In this document: positions 20,448 through 30,020 of the stretch, piece after piece
How the letters are laid out: each line of letters opens with the position of its first letter
Position numbering within the stretch: the first letter of the stretch is position 1
Source of the DNA: Lachnospiraceae bacterium
Lineage (GTDB): Bacteria; Bacillota; Clostridia; Lachnospirales; Lachnospiraceae
DNA: 64,000 bases
NCBI GenBank assembly: GCA_028692395.1
Contig: JAQUXP010000004.1
Location: 1 to 64,000, forward strand
Direction of reading: 5' to 3'
Notes under the pieces: generated by a model
Database searches by the model: none
Seen by the model: only the letters and a program-made list of their open reading frames with translations
What the model was told of the DNA's origin: nothing
Position numbers and translations under genes: made by a program

Positions 20448-21441
20448 TCCACAATTCCACCTTATATCCAAGTTTTTTTAGCAATTCCTGATCTGTTTTG
20501 GTACTAATGCCCGCCGTTGTAAGCATATCCCCGGTAATTGCAGCATTTGCGCCACCCAGAAAACAGCCCTCTCCCTTATCCGGCATCAGTCCTCTTCCTC
20601 CCGCAAGCCTGATAGAAGCATCCGGAAGGATCATACGGTACACTGCAATCACCCGCTTTTTCTCCTCCTCTGACAGCAGCGCATTCTGGGCAAATGGCGT
20701 TCCTGCAATCGGATTTAGAAAGTTAACCGGAACAGACCTCACATGGAGCTCTTTCAGGGTAAATGCCATGTCAATTCTGTCTGCGGGACTCTCTCCAAGC
20801 CCCATGATGCCACCGCTGCAGATACTAAGTCCTGCCTTCCTTGCGGCCTGTAAGGTGCGAATCTTGTCATCGAAGGTGTGTGTGGTGCAAACCGAGGGAA
20901 AGTAAGCTCTTGAGGTTTCCAGATTACAGTGCACCCTGCCAGCCCCTGCCTCCTTTATCTTTCGAAACTGACTTTCATTAAGCAGGCCAAAAGACACACA
21001 AACCTTCAGATCAGCCTGGCTGCGGATAGCACGGATCCGTTCACATACCTGTTCAACCTCCTCATCACATAAGGCTTTTCCCGAGGTAACGATAGAAAAC
21101 CGCAGCACCCCGTCTGCCGCATTTTTCCTGGCAGCAGACACCATCTCCTCCTCGTTCAGCAGCCCATAGCTTTCCACACTGGTATGATAGAAGACAGACT
21201 GTGCACAATACCTGCAGTTCTCGGAACATTTACCACTCTTGCCATTGATAATCGTGCAGAGATCAAATCCATCTCCACAAAAATGTTTTCGCACCTTGTC
21301 TGCGGCATCTAAAAGCTCCTCCAGGGGGGCCTCCTCATACAGCTTCAGTGCTTCTTCCTGTGTCAGACTCTCACCCTGGAGCACCTTTTCTTTATAATTC
21401 TGTACCAGCCCTGAATCTCTCTCACTGTTTTTATCACTCAT
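20440..21441 (-). CDS. bioB: Biotin synthase
   Basis: NGKSGKCSENCRYCAQS radical-SAM motif; CSGGIMGLGES. Confidence 0.95.
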   Translation of the reverse strand: MSDKNSERDSGLVQNYKEKVLQGESLTQEEALKLYEEAPLEELLDAADKVRKHFCGDGFDLCTIINGKSGKCSENCRYCAQSVFYHTSVESYGLLNEEEMVSAARKNAADGVLRFSIVTSGKALCDEEVEQVCERIRAIRSQADLKVCVSFGLLNESQFRKIKEAGAGRVHCNLETSRAYFPSVCTTHTFDDKIRTLQAARKAGLSICSGGIMGLGESPADRIDMAFTLKELHVRSVPVNFLNPIAGTPFAQNALLSEEEKKRVIAVYRMILPDASIRLAGGRGLMPDKGEGCFLGGANAAITGDMLTTAGISTKTDQELLKKLGYKVELWNE

Positions 21442-21443
21442 TT

Positions 21444-22016
21444 TTATGCTCCTTTTCTCAATTCAATTGATGAAATATCAGTGGAAAGAACAGGAATCAG
21501 ACGCTTTCCAAGGAATGCTGCCAGAAAACACAGTGCAACATCTCCGGGAACTGCCAGCACAAAGCAATACAGAAACAATGTCCCGATTCCGATTCCACTT
21601 CCCACGTAGAAAGTAACAATTGCCCAGTAATACAGCATACCGCAGGCATAGACCACCAGCAGTCCCGCAAAATCAGCAGCCAGGAGCCGCCACAGGGACG
21701 GGGATTTTACCCCTCTCGCAATCCTTCCAGTCACATACGCTCCCAGCACAAAGCCGATCAGATAGCCAAAGGTAGGATTTAAAACATACGCAATTCCACC
21801 TCCCTGGGCGAAGATCGGCAGTCCCAAAAGGCCCAGGATCAGATAGCAGAGCACACTGAACGCACCACGTTTGGCCCCCAGCAGTATCCCAGCCAGCATG
21901 GTAAACAGATACTGCAGTGTAAATGGTACCACCGGTATGGGGATTTTTATAAATGCTCCTGCCGTAATCAGCGCAGTAAAAAGTGCCATATAGGACAGAT
22001 CCCTTGTCTTATTCAT
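21444..22016 (-). CDS. bioY: Biotin ECF transporter S component
   Basis: BioY-family multi-TM; PVVPFTLQYLFTMLAG; first gene of bio operon. Confidence 0.92.
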   Translation of the reverse strand: MNKTRDLSYMALFTALITAGAFIKIPIPVVPFTLQYLFTMLAGILLGAKRGAFSVLCYLILGLLGLPIFAQGGGIAYVLNPTFGYLIGFVLGAYVTGRIARGVKSPSLWRLLAADFAGLLVVYACGMLYYWAIVTFYVGSGIGIGTLFLYCFVLAVPGDVALCFLAAFLGKRLIPVLSTDISSIELRKGA

Positions 22017-22069
22017 TGTAATCCTCTTTTCATTATAGGTTTACAATTATGGTAACACAGCTTTTTTCT

Positions 22070-22102
22070 ATTGTCAATCGTTCACGATTTCGTATTTACA
22101 AT
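22070..22102. promoter_or_regulatory. Candidate BirA operator overlapping bioY -35
   Basis: ATTGTCAAT-N15-ATTTACAAT inverted repeat (one mismatch between arms) upstream of bioY; includes TTGACA on minus strand. Confidence 0.5.
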
Positions 22103-22108
22103 CAGTCA

Positions 22109-22352
22109 GGATTGTCGTACGATGCCGCTCCAGGACGGGAGACTGCTGCCAGACCCATTTGCAGGAGTCCTAAGCATACGAAAAGAATAGAATTTGCGTT
22201 GTAAGTATGGAGCACACTGTTTGAGTGAAACGAGTTTGTGCTGCATACTTACGTTTTTAGCAAAATCTATTGTTTTTTTACATGCTCTTGGACTCCGAAA
22301 CAGGGGATGGCAGCAGTCTTCCGTCCTGGAGCGGCAGTAGTACGACAGCCCC
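22109..22352. repeat. Giant-hairpin element copy 1 (GH-245 family, my label)
   Basis: Nested inverted repeat ~244 nt with conserved blocks TTGCAGGAGTCCTAAG / TTTGCGTTGTAAG / TTGAGTGAAACGAGTTT / TTACGTTTTTAGCAAA / CTCTTGGACTCCGAAAC. Confidence 0.9.
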
Positions 22353-22430
22353 TTCTCCCGTCAATTTCATTTACATTTTTCCCGGGCTGTGATACACTGA
22401 ATTTCAATACAAAATCATTGAGGTGAATCT

Positions 22431-23402
22431 ATGACAAAGGACGCTGTCATTGCAATATTAAAAAAAGAAACCGGATATATTTCCGGGGAAAAGATCGGGC
22501 AGGCACTGGGCATCAGCCGGGCGGCTGTGAATACGGCGGTTCGCACACTGCGCAGGGAAGGCTACGAGATTCAGTCCTCCACTAATAAAGGGTACCGGCT
22601 GACGACAGCCCTGGATACCCTGCATACCGGTGACCTGATGGCACTTCTTTCTCCCGAGCGCATGACATCCATCGAGTGCCTGGACTGTGTGGAATCCACG
22701 AACCGAAGCTTGCAGCTGCGGGCTCTGGAAGGTGCACCGGAGGGACAGATTGTCCTTGCCGGAGAGCAGATTGATGGCCGGGGACGACGGGGGCGAAGAT
22801 TTTATTCTCCCCCCAAAAAAGGTATCTATCTTTCCTATCTCTTAAGACCCCAGGAGCTTCCCTCTGACGTGACAACCATCACTGCCTGGACAGCAGTTGC
22901 CATCTCCCGTGCCATCGGGCAGGTCTGTGGTATTACCCCTCAAATCAAGTGGGTCAATGATCTGTATCTGCACAATAAAAAAATTGCTGGTATTTTGACA
23001 GAAATGTCAATAGAAAGTGAAAGCGGACACATCCAGTACGTCATTATCGGCATCGGGCTGAATGTCTCACAAAAAGCTGATGATTTTCCAGAGGAACTTC
23101 TGTCCTCTGCCGGATCTCTATTTTCCGAGACCGGAACACGTTACCCCAGAGCTGCCCTTGCAGCTGCAATAATTGGAGAACTGGACCAGCTGAGAGCTGA
23201 CTGGCCGCAAAAAAAAGCTGCTTACCTCGATGCCTATCGAAGCAGCAGCATTATGATGCAAAAAGAAATCGTAATCTTAAATCAAAAGGACTCCAAAAGT
23301 GCTGTTGTCACTGGAATCAGTGACGACTTCGGACTCTGTGTCACCTATCCTGACGGCAGCAGTGAAGTACTCCAGGGCGGTGAAGTGTCCATCCGGTTTT
23401 AG
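22431..23402 (+). CDS. birA: Biotin operon repressor / biotin-[acetyl-CoA-carboxylase] ligase
   Basis: N-terminal HTH (SGEKIGQALGISRAAVNTAVRTLR), QIDGRGRRGRRFYSP, KWVNDLYLHNKKIAGILTE. Confidence 0.93.
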   Translation: MTKDAVIAILKKETGYISGEKIGQALGISRAAVNTAVRTLRREGYEIQSSTNKGYRLTTALDTLHTGDLMALLSPERMTSIECLDCVESTNRSLQLRALEGAPEGQIVLAGEQIDGRGRRGRRFYSPPKKGIYLSYLLRPQELPSDVTTITAWTAVAISRAIGQVCGITPQIKWVNDLYLHNKKIAGILTEMSIESESGHIQYVIIGIGLNVSQKADDFPEELLSSAGSLFSETGTRYPRAALAAAIIGELDQLRADWPQKKAAYLDAYRSSSIMMQKEIVILNQKDSKSAVVTGISDDFGLCVTYPDGSSEVLQGGEVSIRF

Positions 23403-23409
23403 GTGTGGG

Positions 23410-23660
23410 AAAAGGGGCTGTCGCACTTCAGTGAGCGGGAGCCCCTTATGAGGGCTGAACACGGTTTCGAAGGCCAAGAGTATGCACAAAACAACCGATT
23501 CTGCTAAAAACATAAGAAATCAGCATAAACTCGCTGCACTCAGACAGTACGCTGATTTCTTATAACGCAAAATCGGTTGTTTTGGTATACTTAGGACTTC
23601 TGCAAATATATTCATCCCTCATAAGGCGCTCCCACTCACCGAAGTGCGACAACCCCTTTT
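23410..23660. repeat. Giant-hairpin element copy 2 (GH-245 family), reverse orientation of copy 1
   Basis: AAAAGGGG..CTGTCGCACTTC ... GAAGTGCGACAACCCCTTTT outer stem with the same conserved internal blocks as reverse complement; begins 7 nt after birA stop. Confidence 0.9.
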
Positions 23661-23667
23661 CGAATGT

Positions 23668-23694
23668 GTAACTGGTCAGGTACTGAGCAGTTAC
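23668..23694. repeat. 27-nt palindromic repeat copy A
   Basis: GTAACTGGTCAGGTACTGAGCAGTTAC. Confidence 0.7.
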
Positions 23695-24545
23695 AGAACC
23701 ACGATAATTCCACCGTCATTGGCATACATGGAGCTGACACCCGCCGTATCCAGGACAATAGAATCCTTCACTGCTATCTTACTTTGAATTGCCTCCAGCA
23801 CCATCTGTGCACGTTCCGGACAATTGCAATGTGAGATGGCCAGTGTACGATTTTCGCCTTTTACCGTATTGGAAGCGATGTAGTCTACCATCTTGACCAG
23901 TGCCTTGTTGATGCCCCGTGCCTGATCCAGCTGAGCAATCTCGCCTTCCGGCGTAGCCCCACAGATCGGTTTAATCTTCAGTGCCGTAGCAAAAAATGCT
24001 TTAAAACGGCTGAGTCTTCCATTCTTGCGCAGTGTTTCCAGATTTTCCAGAACAAAATATGTATTCTGGCTTGCAATATACGCTTCTACAGCCTCTACCA
24101 GCTTTTCAAACTCCATGCCCTCTGCTTCCAATTCCATGATCTTTTTTGTGATCAATGTTTCGCCAACAGAAGCACTGCGGGAATTAAACACATGAATTTT
24201 CTTCTCTGAATCATTTTCCAGCGCCATGGAACGTCCCAGCATCGCACTGTTATAGGAACCGCTCAGCTCTGCTGATAAGGTAACAGCGTACATATGATCA
24301 GCTTCTCCCTGGAAAATATCCAGATACCGCTCCGGTGAAGGGCAGGATGACTTTGGGCAGGAAGGATATGCCGCAATCTTCTCTAAGAAAACTTTCTGTT
24401 CAAAGGTTGTATCATCTATAAAAATATCTTCGCCAACTTCCAATGTAAGCGGTGCTGATACAATACGCTCGTCCCGCTTCATCTCTTCTGTTAACTCTCC
24501 ACAACTGTCCATTACGATTTTATAACTCATGAGCAATGCCTCCAT
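23691..24545 (-). CDS. DegV family (fatty-acid binding) protein
   Basis: YKIVMDSCGELTEEM, TSCPSPERYLDIF-like, SGSYNSA, ENLETLRKNGRLSR. Confidence 0.9.
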   Translation of the reverse strand: MEALLMSYKIVMDSCGELTEEMKRDERIVSAPLTLEVGEDIFIDDTTFEQKVFLEKIAAYPSCPKSSCPSPERYLDIFQGEADHMYAVTLSAELSGSYNSAMLGRSMALENDSEKKIHVFNSRSASVGETLITKKIMELEAEGMEFEKLVEAVEAYIASQNTYFVLENLETLRKNGRLSRFKAFFATALKIKPICGATPEGEIAQLDQARGINKALVKMVDYIASNTVKGENRTLAISHCNCPERAQMVLEAIQSKIAVKDSIVLDTAGVSSMYANDGGIIVVL

Positions 24546-24687
24546 CTATCTCACCACGTAGTTTTCATAACCACATTATATGATACATCATACCATACTG
24601 ATCGATACATTGCAAAGTATTTTTTCTTTTTTCTTGCACCCTACCACAAAAGACGATATAGTAAACGAAGAAAGGCGGATACACATT

Positions 24688-25179
24688 ATGATCGCAATTA
24701 CAATTAAAAGTGTAAAAACATTTATGAACAAAATGCTGCTGACGGACACCTTCGATAACTACTATGTTTCCGAGGTATCCATCACAACCTTTGCAACATT
24801 TTCCATCGACGGAAAGCTTCACCATGATTTTTATGATCCAGGTCGGGCTGAGGAGCTGAGAAGTTCCGGACAGGAACAGATTCTCTGGAAAGACATCAAA
24901 GCCTTCTGCTTCTCTGTCATTAAGGGAAAACACGCCCCTCTTGCCTTTAAGTTTGTCCTGCAGCTCCCCCCGCAGGAGGTGGCGCTTCTGATCGCCAGAA
25001 GCAGCCTGTCTCTGATTCCGGAAGACGTCTTCGGTCTCTTCCTCAACTGTCAGTTCACCGGAGAAACCCTGACCATCACCACCGGTTCCTCTCTGCGCAT
25101 CTTCACCCTGGACAAATCCCTGGACCACGCCTGGGACACCATGCTTCAAACCTTCCTGACTCAGCAGGAAATAGAGTAA
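24688..25179 (+). CDS. Conserved hypothetical (DUF5721-like)
   Basis: 163 aa from MIAITIKSVKTFMNKML; the ORF-track start 24580 is upstream of the likely start. Confidence 0.7.
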   Translation: MIAITIKSVKTFMNKMLLTDTFDNYYVSEVSITTFATFSIDGKLHHDFYDPGRAEELRSSGQEQILWKDIKAFCFSVIKGKHAPLAFKFVLQLPPQEVALLIARSSLSLIPEDVFGLFLNCQFTGETLTITTGSSLRIFTLDKSLDHAWDTMLQTFLTQQEIE

Positions 25180-25193
25180 CCTCTCTTCAACCC

Positions 25194-27293
25194 TTATTTT
25201 GTCAGCATTACCATGATGTCATTACTTCTGCTGATGAATTTCGTCATCTGCTCTGGTGACAGCTGTTTATTGCCCAGACATGCCAGATCGTAAAGCTGCT
25301 CGCAGATCGTCTGCACCTGTGAATCATCGCTCTTCTCGAAGAGGAATTTCACAAGCGGGTGGTTTACATTCAATACCAGGGTCTCCGGTCCTCCCATCAT
25401 AGCCGGGTCCATGCCGCCCATGCCATACATCTTCATCATATCCTGCATACGACGGCTCTCCTCAGAGACTGTAATCATTGCAGAAACATTGGCATTCTTC
25501 AGGTTTTCTACCTTCACTTCCAGATTCTCTTTTCCAAGTGCTTTCTGGAACAATTCACTTAAAGTCTTTGTCTCCTCTGTCAGGTCAGCAGAATCATCCT
25601 TCATATCCTCTGTCAGATCAGCATCGATACGCTGGAATTTCACAGTTTCCTCGGTGCGCTCCACATGAGAGATAAATGCAGAATCAATGTTATGTTTCAG
25701 CAGTACTGCATCCTTGCCCTGCTCACGGAACAGATTGATGTACTGGCTTTGCTGTACTTCGTCAGTAACATAGAAAATACTTGTTTTCTCCGGTTCCTTC
25801 TTGGCATCTGTATTTTCTTCTGCTTCCGCTGTTTTCTCTTCTTCTGCTGTTTTCTCTTCTTCCGCTGCTTTTTCTTCTGTCTCAGAAGCTTCTGCTTCGC
25901 TCTGGGGGTTCTTGTTCTCTTCCAGGCAGTCAGCCAGTGTCAGATATTTACCATCGATGCTCTTATAAAGGATATACTCCATCATTTTCTTGGAGAATTT
26001 TTCATCCTTAATACACCCGTATTTGATAAATGGGCTGATGTCATCCCAGTATTTCTCATAATTTTCACGATCTGTCTTACACATACCGGACAGCTTGTCT
26101 GCAACCTTCTTGGAGATATAATCTGATATTTTCTTTACAAATCCATCATTTTGCAGCGCACTTCTGGATACATTCAGCGGCAGATCCGGACAGTCAATAA
26201 CACCCTTTAAGAGCATCAGATACTCCGGAATAACCTCTTTGATATTATCAGCGATAAATACCTGATTATTATACAGCTTGATGGTTCCCTCGATGGAATC
26301 ATACTCTGTATTGATTCTCGGAAAATACAGAATACCCTTCAGATTAAAAGGATAATCCATATTCAGATGAATCCAGAACAGAGGCTCGCGGTAATCATTG
26401 AAGACTTTGCGGTAGAATTCCTTGTATTCCTCATCCGTACATTCATTTGGATGCTTCATCCAGAGTGGATTCGTATCGCTTAAGGAAACCGGACGTTTGT
26501 TAATCTTAACCTTATCCTTTGCAGGACTTACTTCAACAGTCTCTTTTTCGCCCTTTTCATTTTCCTTTTCCTCTGTCTTTGCCTCCTCGTGAATATGTTC
26601 TACCACAACGTCGTCATCCTTCAGATCGGCCTCGTCGATAGTCTCATATTCCTGCGCAGCACCTTCCTGAGACAGATAGATTTCAACTGGCATAAAGGAA
26701 CAATACTTGGAAATGACTTCCCGTACACGGTATTCATTGGCAAACTCCAGACTCTCCTCATTCAGGAACAGGGTAATCTCCGTTCCCGGGGTTATCTTAT
26801 TACCATCCTTCATATCGTATTCGGTACTTCCGTCACACTCCCAGTGTACCGGAGTCGCACCTTCCTGACAGGACAGCGTATCAATATGAACATGCTCTGC
26901 TACCATGAATGCAGAATAAAAGCCCAGACCAAAATGTCCGATAATCTGATCCTGATCTGTCTTATCCTTATATTTTTCCAGGAACTGTGTTGCACCTGAG
27001 AATGCGATCTGAGTAATATACTCCTCCACTTCCTCTGCCGTCATACCGATACCATTATCGATAAACTTCAACGTTTTCTGCTCCGGGTTTACAATCACTT
27101 CGATCTTAGACTTGTAGCCTTCCGGGAACTGGTAATCACCAACTACTTCCAGCTTTCTAAGCTTTGTGATGGCATCACAGCCATTGGAAATCAGCTCACG
27201 AATAAAAATATCGTGATCGGAATACATCCATTTTTTAATAATTGGAAAAATGTTGTCGCTATTAATTGAAAGATTGCCATGTTTTTCTGCCAT
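25194..27293 (-). CDS. htpG: Molecular chaperone HtpG (Hsp90 family) with acidic insertions
   Basis: SDIFIRELISNGCDAITK-type, DNGIGM, GHFGLGFYSAFMVA, NPLWMKHP, LPLNVSRSALQND. Confidence 0.95.
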   Translation of the reverse strand: MAEKHGNLSINSDNIFPIIKKWMYSDHDIFIRELISNGCDAITKLRKLEVVGDYQFPEGYKSKIEVIVNPEQKTLKFIDNGIGMTAEEVEEYITQIAFSGATQFLEKYKDKTDQDQIIGHFGLGFYSAFMVAEHVHIDTLSCQEGATPVHWECDGSTEYDMKDGNKITPGTEITLFLNEESLEFANEYRVREVISKYCSFMPVEIYLSQEGAAQEYETIDEADLKDDDVVVEHIHEEAKTEEKENEKGEKETVEVSPAKDKVKINKRPVSLSDTNPLWMKHPNECTDEEYKEFYRKVFNDYREPLFWIHLNMDYPFNLKGILYFPRINTEYDSIEGTIKLYNNQVFIADNIKEVIPEYLMLLKGVIDCPDLPLNVSRSALQNDGFVKKISDYISKKVADKLSGMCKTDRENYEKYWDDISPFIKYGCIKDEKFSKKMMEYILYKSIDGKYLTLADCLEENKNPQSEAEASETEEKAAEEEKTAEEEKTAEAEENTDAKKEPEKTSIFYVTDEVQQSQYINLFREQGKDAVLLKHNIDSAFISHVERTEETVKFQRIDADLTEDMKDDSADLTEETKTLSELFQKALGKENLEVKVENLKNANVSAMITVSEESRRMQDMMKMYGMGGMDPAMMGGPETLVLNVNHPLVKFLFEKSDDSQVQTICEQLYDLACLGNKQLSPEQMTKFISRSNDIMVMLTK

Positions 27294-27333
27294 GAGAAAC
27301 TCACACTCCTTTTGTTTTTACTTGTTATTTAGT

Positions 27334-27362
27334 ATCTTAGTACCAACCTTCAAAAAAGTCAA
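27334..27362 (-). promoter_or_regulatory. Sigma-A-type promoter of htpG
   Basis: Minus strand TTGACT-N17-TAAGAT between CIRCE and htpG. Confidence 0.65.
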
Positions 27363-27369
27363 TAAAAAA

Positions 27370-27396
27370 TTAGCACTCATTTTAAACGAGTGCTAA
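27370..27396. promoter_or_regulatory. CIRCE operator (HrcA binding site)
   Basis: TTAGCACTC-N9-GAGTGCTAA exact match to CIRCE. Confidence 0.95.
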
Positions 27397-27473
27397 TAAT
27401 TCTTCGTTTTTTGCGATATTCTCGGGAAAAACGGCATTTATAAACTTTTTATGAACTCTTTCTCCTGCCGGAT

Positions 27474-27737
27474 TTACCCCTCCACAATCAGGTATTGGCC
27501 GTTTGGAAGTACAAACACCTCACTTGCCTCCTCCAGCTCGACATCCGTCATGCCATCTACATCCATACCACTCTCATCCATATATTGACGCACCTCTGAG
27601 ATCGTATCTGCAACAACTGCCATACAATCCTCCAAAAATGCCTCTGCCTCATCATAAGTTTCTGCAACGGGCTCATCAAACAGCTGTCCCTGATTTTTTA
27701 AAAATGTGTAAATGCACTCCTCACTGTACTCATTCAT
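27474..27737 (-). CDS. Small acidic hypothetical protein
   Basis: 87 aa, overlaps start region of co-oriented HAD gene. Confidence 0.7.
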   Translation of the reverse strand: MNEYSEECIYTFLKNQGQLFDEPVAETYDEAEAFLEDCMAVVADTISEVRQYMDESGMDVDGMTDVELEEASEVFVLPNGQYLIVEG

Positions 27738-28413
27738 AACAAAATCCTCCCTTTTTCTGTTCTTCCAGAAGTTCCAGTATCTGCAGTGGATGTTCTGCTA
27801 ATGCCATCGCATGATTCTCTTCCAGTTCTTTTCTGGGGCGAAATCCCCAGGTCACTCCTACCGTGTACATGCCTGCTGCCAGTCCGGTCTTCATGTCTGT
27901 GTCCGTATCCCCCAGATACATGATCTCCTCCGGAGATAATGCAAAGTGCTCTGCTATGGCAAAAGCCCCTGTGGGATCCGGTTTTTTCGGCACCTGCTCA
28001 TTTTGACCCTGAATCCAGTCAAACGTATCCCTGCCAAATAAGGTCTGAACAACTTCAATTGCATCTTCATGAGGTTTATTGGAGAAAACCGCAATCCGGA
28101 TTCCCTGCTCCTTTAGTTTCTGCAGGAGGCACGTCATCTCGGGATAAGGCCTGACATGATACATATTGTCAGCTCCAAAAAACTTTCTGGTGAGAATGAT
28201 TCCCTTTTCTATAACATCCTCTCTGGTTTCCCCATCTGCACGCAGGGCCCGTATCAAAGACATGTTAATTCCATCTCCGGCATAATAGTTAAACTCATCA
28301 ACTGCACGGGGCTCATAGCCCATCTCTTCTAATGCCAGATTAACACCCTTTGCGATAGATTCAACCGTGTCTGCCAAAGTTCCATCCAGATCAAAAATAC
28401 ATGCTTTTATCAT
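27730..28413 (-). CDS. HAD-superfamily hydrolase (phosphoglycolate phosphatase-like)
   Basis: CIFDLDGTLADT, VFSNKPH, YLGDTDTDMKTG. Confidence 0.93.
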   Translation of the reverse strand: MIKACIFDLDGTLADTVESIAKGVNLALEEMGYEPRAVDEFNYYAGDGINMSLIRALRADGETREDVIEKGIILTRKFFGADNMYHVRPYPEMTCLLQKLKEQGIRIAVFSNKPHEDAIEVVQTLFGRDTFDWIQGQNEQVPKKPDPTGAFAIAEHFALSPEEIMYLGDTDTDMKTGLAAGMYTVGVTWGFRPRKELEENHAMALAEHPLQILELLEEQKKGGFCYE

Positions 28414-28551
28414 CCTTCATCCCTCATTTCTTTCGATATCACTATATCATCTCACCTGTTGACATGCAATACTTTTTCTGGCACCACATAAAAATATTTT
28501 TTCACCTCCGTGACATCATTATTTCCTGCCCTATTATGAATTTTTCGTTGA

Positions 28552-28580
28552 CATTATGGAACACTGTCGGTATGCTAGAT
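28552..28580 (+). promoter_or_regulatory. Sigma-A-type promoter of purF-like gene
   Basis: TTGACA-N17-TATGCT. Confidence 0.65.
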
Positions 28581-28616
28581 AGGTAAAAGAACGTAACTAT
28601 ACAGGAGGATTCTATT

Positions 28617-30020
28617 ATGGGCGGATTTTTCGCAGTATCTTCAAAAGAAGACTGTGTCTTTGATTTATTCTTTGGAACAGATTATCATTCACATCTCGGC
28701 ACAAGACGAGGTGGACTGGCAGTGTATGGAAAAGACGGTTTCAACCGTTCCATACATAATATTGAAAATTCCCCTTTTCGTACAAAATTCGAAAAGGATA
28801 TCAACGAAATGACCGGAACCATGGGGCTGGGCTGTATCTCTGATTACGAACCACAGCCGCTTCTCGTGCGGTCACACCACGGCACTTATGCCATAGCCAC
28901 TGTTGGAAAAATCAACAATATGGACGAAATTGTCAAAAAAATATTTAAGGCAGGCAACACTCACTTTTTGGAAATGAGCGGTGGGGATATCAATGCTACG
29001 GAGCTGGTGGCAGCCATCATTAATCAGAAAGAAAATCTGGTGGAGGGTCTGCAGTTTGCCCAGGAGCTGATTGAAGGTTCTATGACCATGCTCTGCATGA
29101 CACCAAAGGGAATCTTTATCGCCAGAGATCGTCTCGGACGTACTCCGGTTATTCTGGGCAAAAAGGACGGCGCCTACTGTGCAAGCTTTGAAAGCTTTGC
29201 TTATCTGAATCTGGGATACCAGGACTATCGGGAACTGGGACCTGGTGAAATTGTTGTTATGACACCGGAAGCTGTCACTACTTTAGTCAACCCGGGATCA
29301 GACATAAAAATCTGTACCTTCCTGTGGGTTTACTATGGCTATCCTTCTTCTTCCTACGAAGGTGTCAGCGTAGAACAGATGCGCTACAAGTGCGGAGAGC
29401 TTCTGGCCGGACGGGATGATGCCCAGCCTGATACAGTAGCCGGTGTTCCGGATTCTGGTATTGCACATGCGATCGGATATGCCAATGCATCCGGTATTCC
29501 ATTTTCCAGACCATTTATCAAATATACACCGACCTGGCCCCGCTCCTTCATGCCTACGATTCAAAGCCAGCGTAATCTGATTGCCAAGATGAAACTGATT
29601 CCCATTCACGAGCTGATCAAAAAGAAAAAGCTTCTGCTGATCGATGATTCCATCGTGCGTGGTACACAGCTTCGGGAAACAACAGAATTCCTGTATCAGA
29701 GTGGTGCCCGTGAGGTTCATATCCGTACAGCCTGCCCACCTATCATCTATGGCTGCAAATATCTGAACTTCTCCCGTTCCACCTCGGAGATGGATCTGAT
29801 TGCACGCCGTGTCATCAAACGTCTGGAGGGAAATGACTCTGAAAAATATCTGGCGGAATACACGGATCCCCAGACTGATCGTTACCAGGAGATGACAAAA
29901 ACCATCGGAAGAGAACTGAACTTCTCCTCTCTTTTATATCACCGTCTGGATGATATGATTGAATCCGTAGGTATCGATCCCTGCAAGCTCTGCACCTACT
30001 GCTGGAATGGAAAAGAATAG
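28617..30020 (+). CDS. Amidophosphoribosyltransferase-like protein lacking Cys1 nucleophile
   Basis: PurF-like GTRRGG, VPDSG, LLLIDDSIVRGTQLRE PRPP motif, C-terminal CKLCTYC; N-terminus MGGFFAV instead of (M)CGVFGI. Confidence 0.9.
   Translation: MGGFFAVSSKEDCVFDLFFGTDYHSHLGTRRGGLAVYGKDGFNRSIHNIENSPFRTKFEKDINEMTGTMGLGCISDYEPQPLLVRSHHGTYAIATVGKINNMDEIVKKIFKAGNTHFLEMSGGDINATELVAAIINQKENLVEGLQFAQELIEGSMTMLCMTPKGIFIARDRLGRTPVILGKKDGAYCASFESFAYLNLGYQDYRELGPGEIVVMTPEAVTTLVNPGSDIKICTFLWVYYGYPSSSYEGVSVEQMRYKCGELLAGRDDAQPDTVAGVPDSGIAHAIGYANASGIPFSRPFIKYTPTWPRSFMPTIQSQRNLIAKMKLIPIHELIKKKKLLLIDDSIVRGTQLRETTEFLYQSGAREVHIRTACPPIIYGCKYLNFSRSTSEMDLIARRVIKRLEGNDSEKYLAEYTDPQTDRYQEMTKTIGRELNFSSLLYHRLDDMIESVGIDPCKLCTYCWNGKE

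Noticed and set aside
22109-22352. Interpretation of GH-245 copies as simple intrinsic terminators or classical MITEs
   Set aside because: Copy 1 lies between divergent promoters, only copy 2 has a clear flanking T-run, outer stems differ in sequence between copies, and no target-site duplications or shared terminal repeats were seen.
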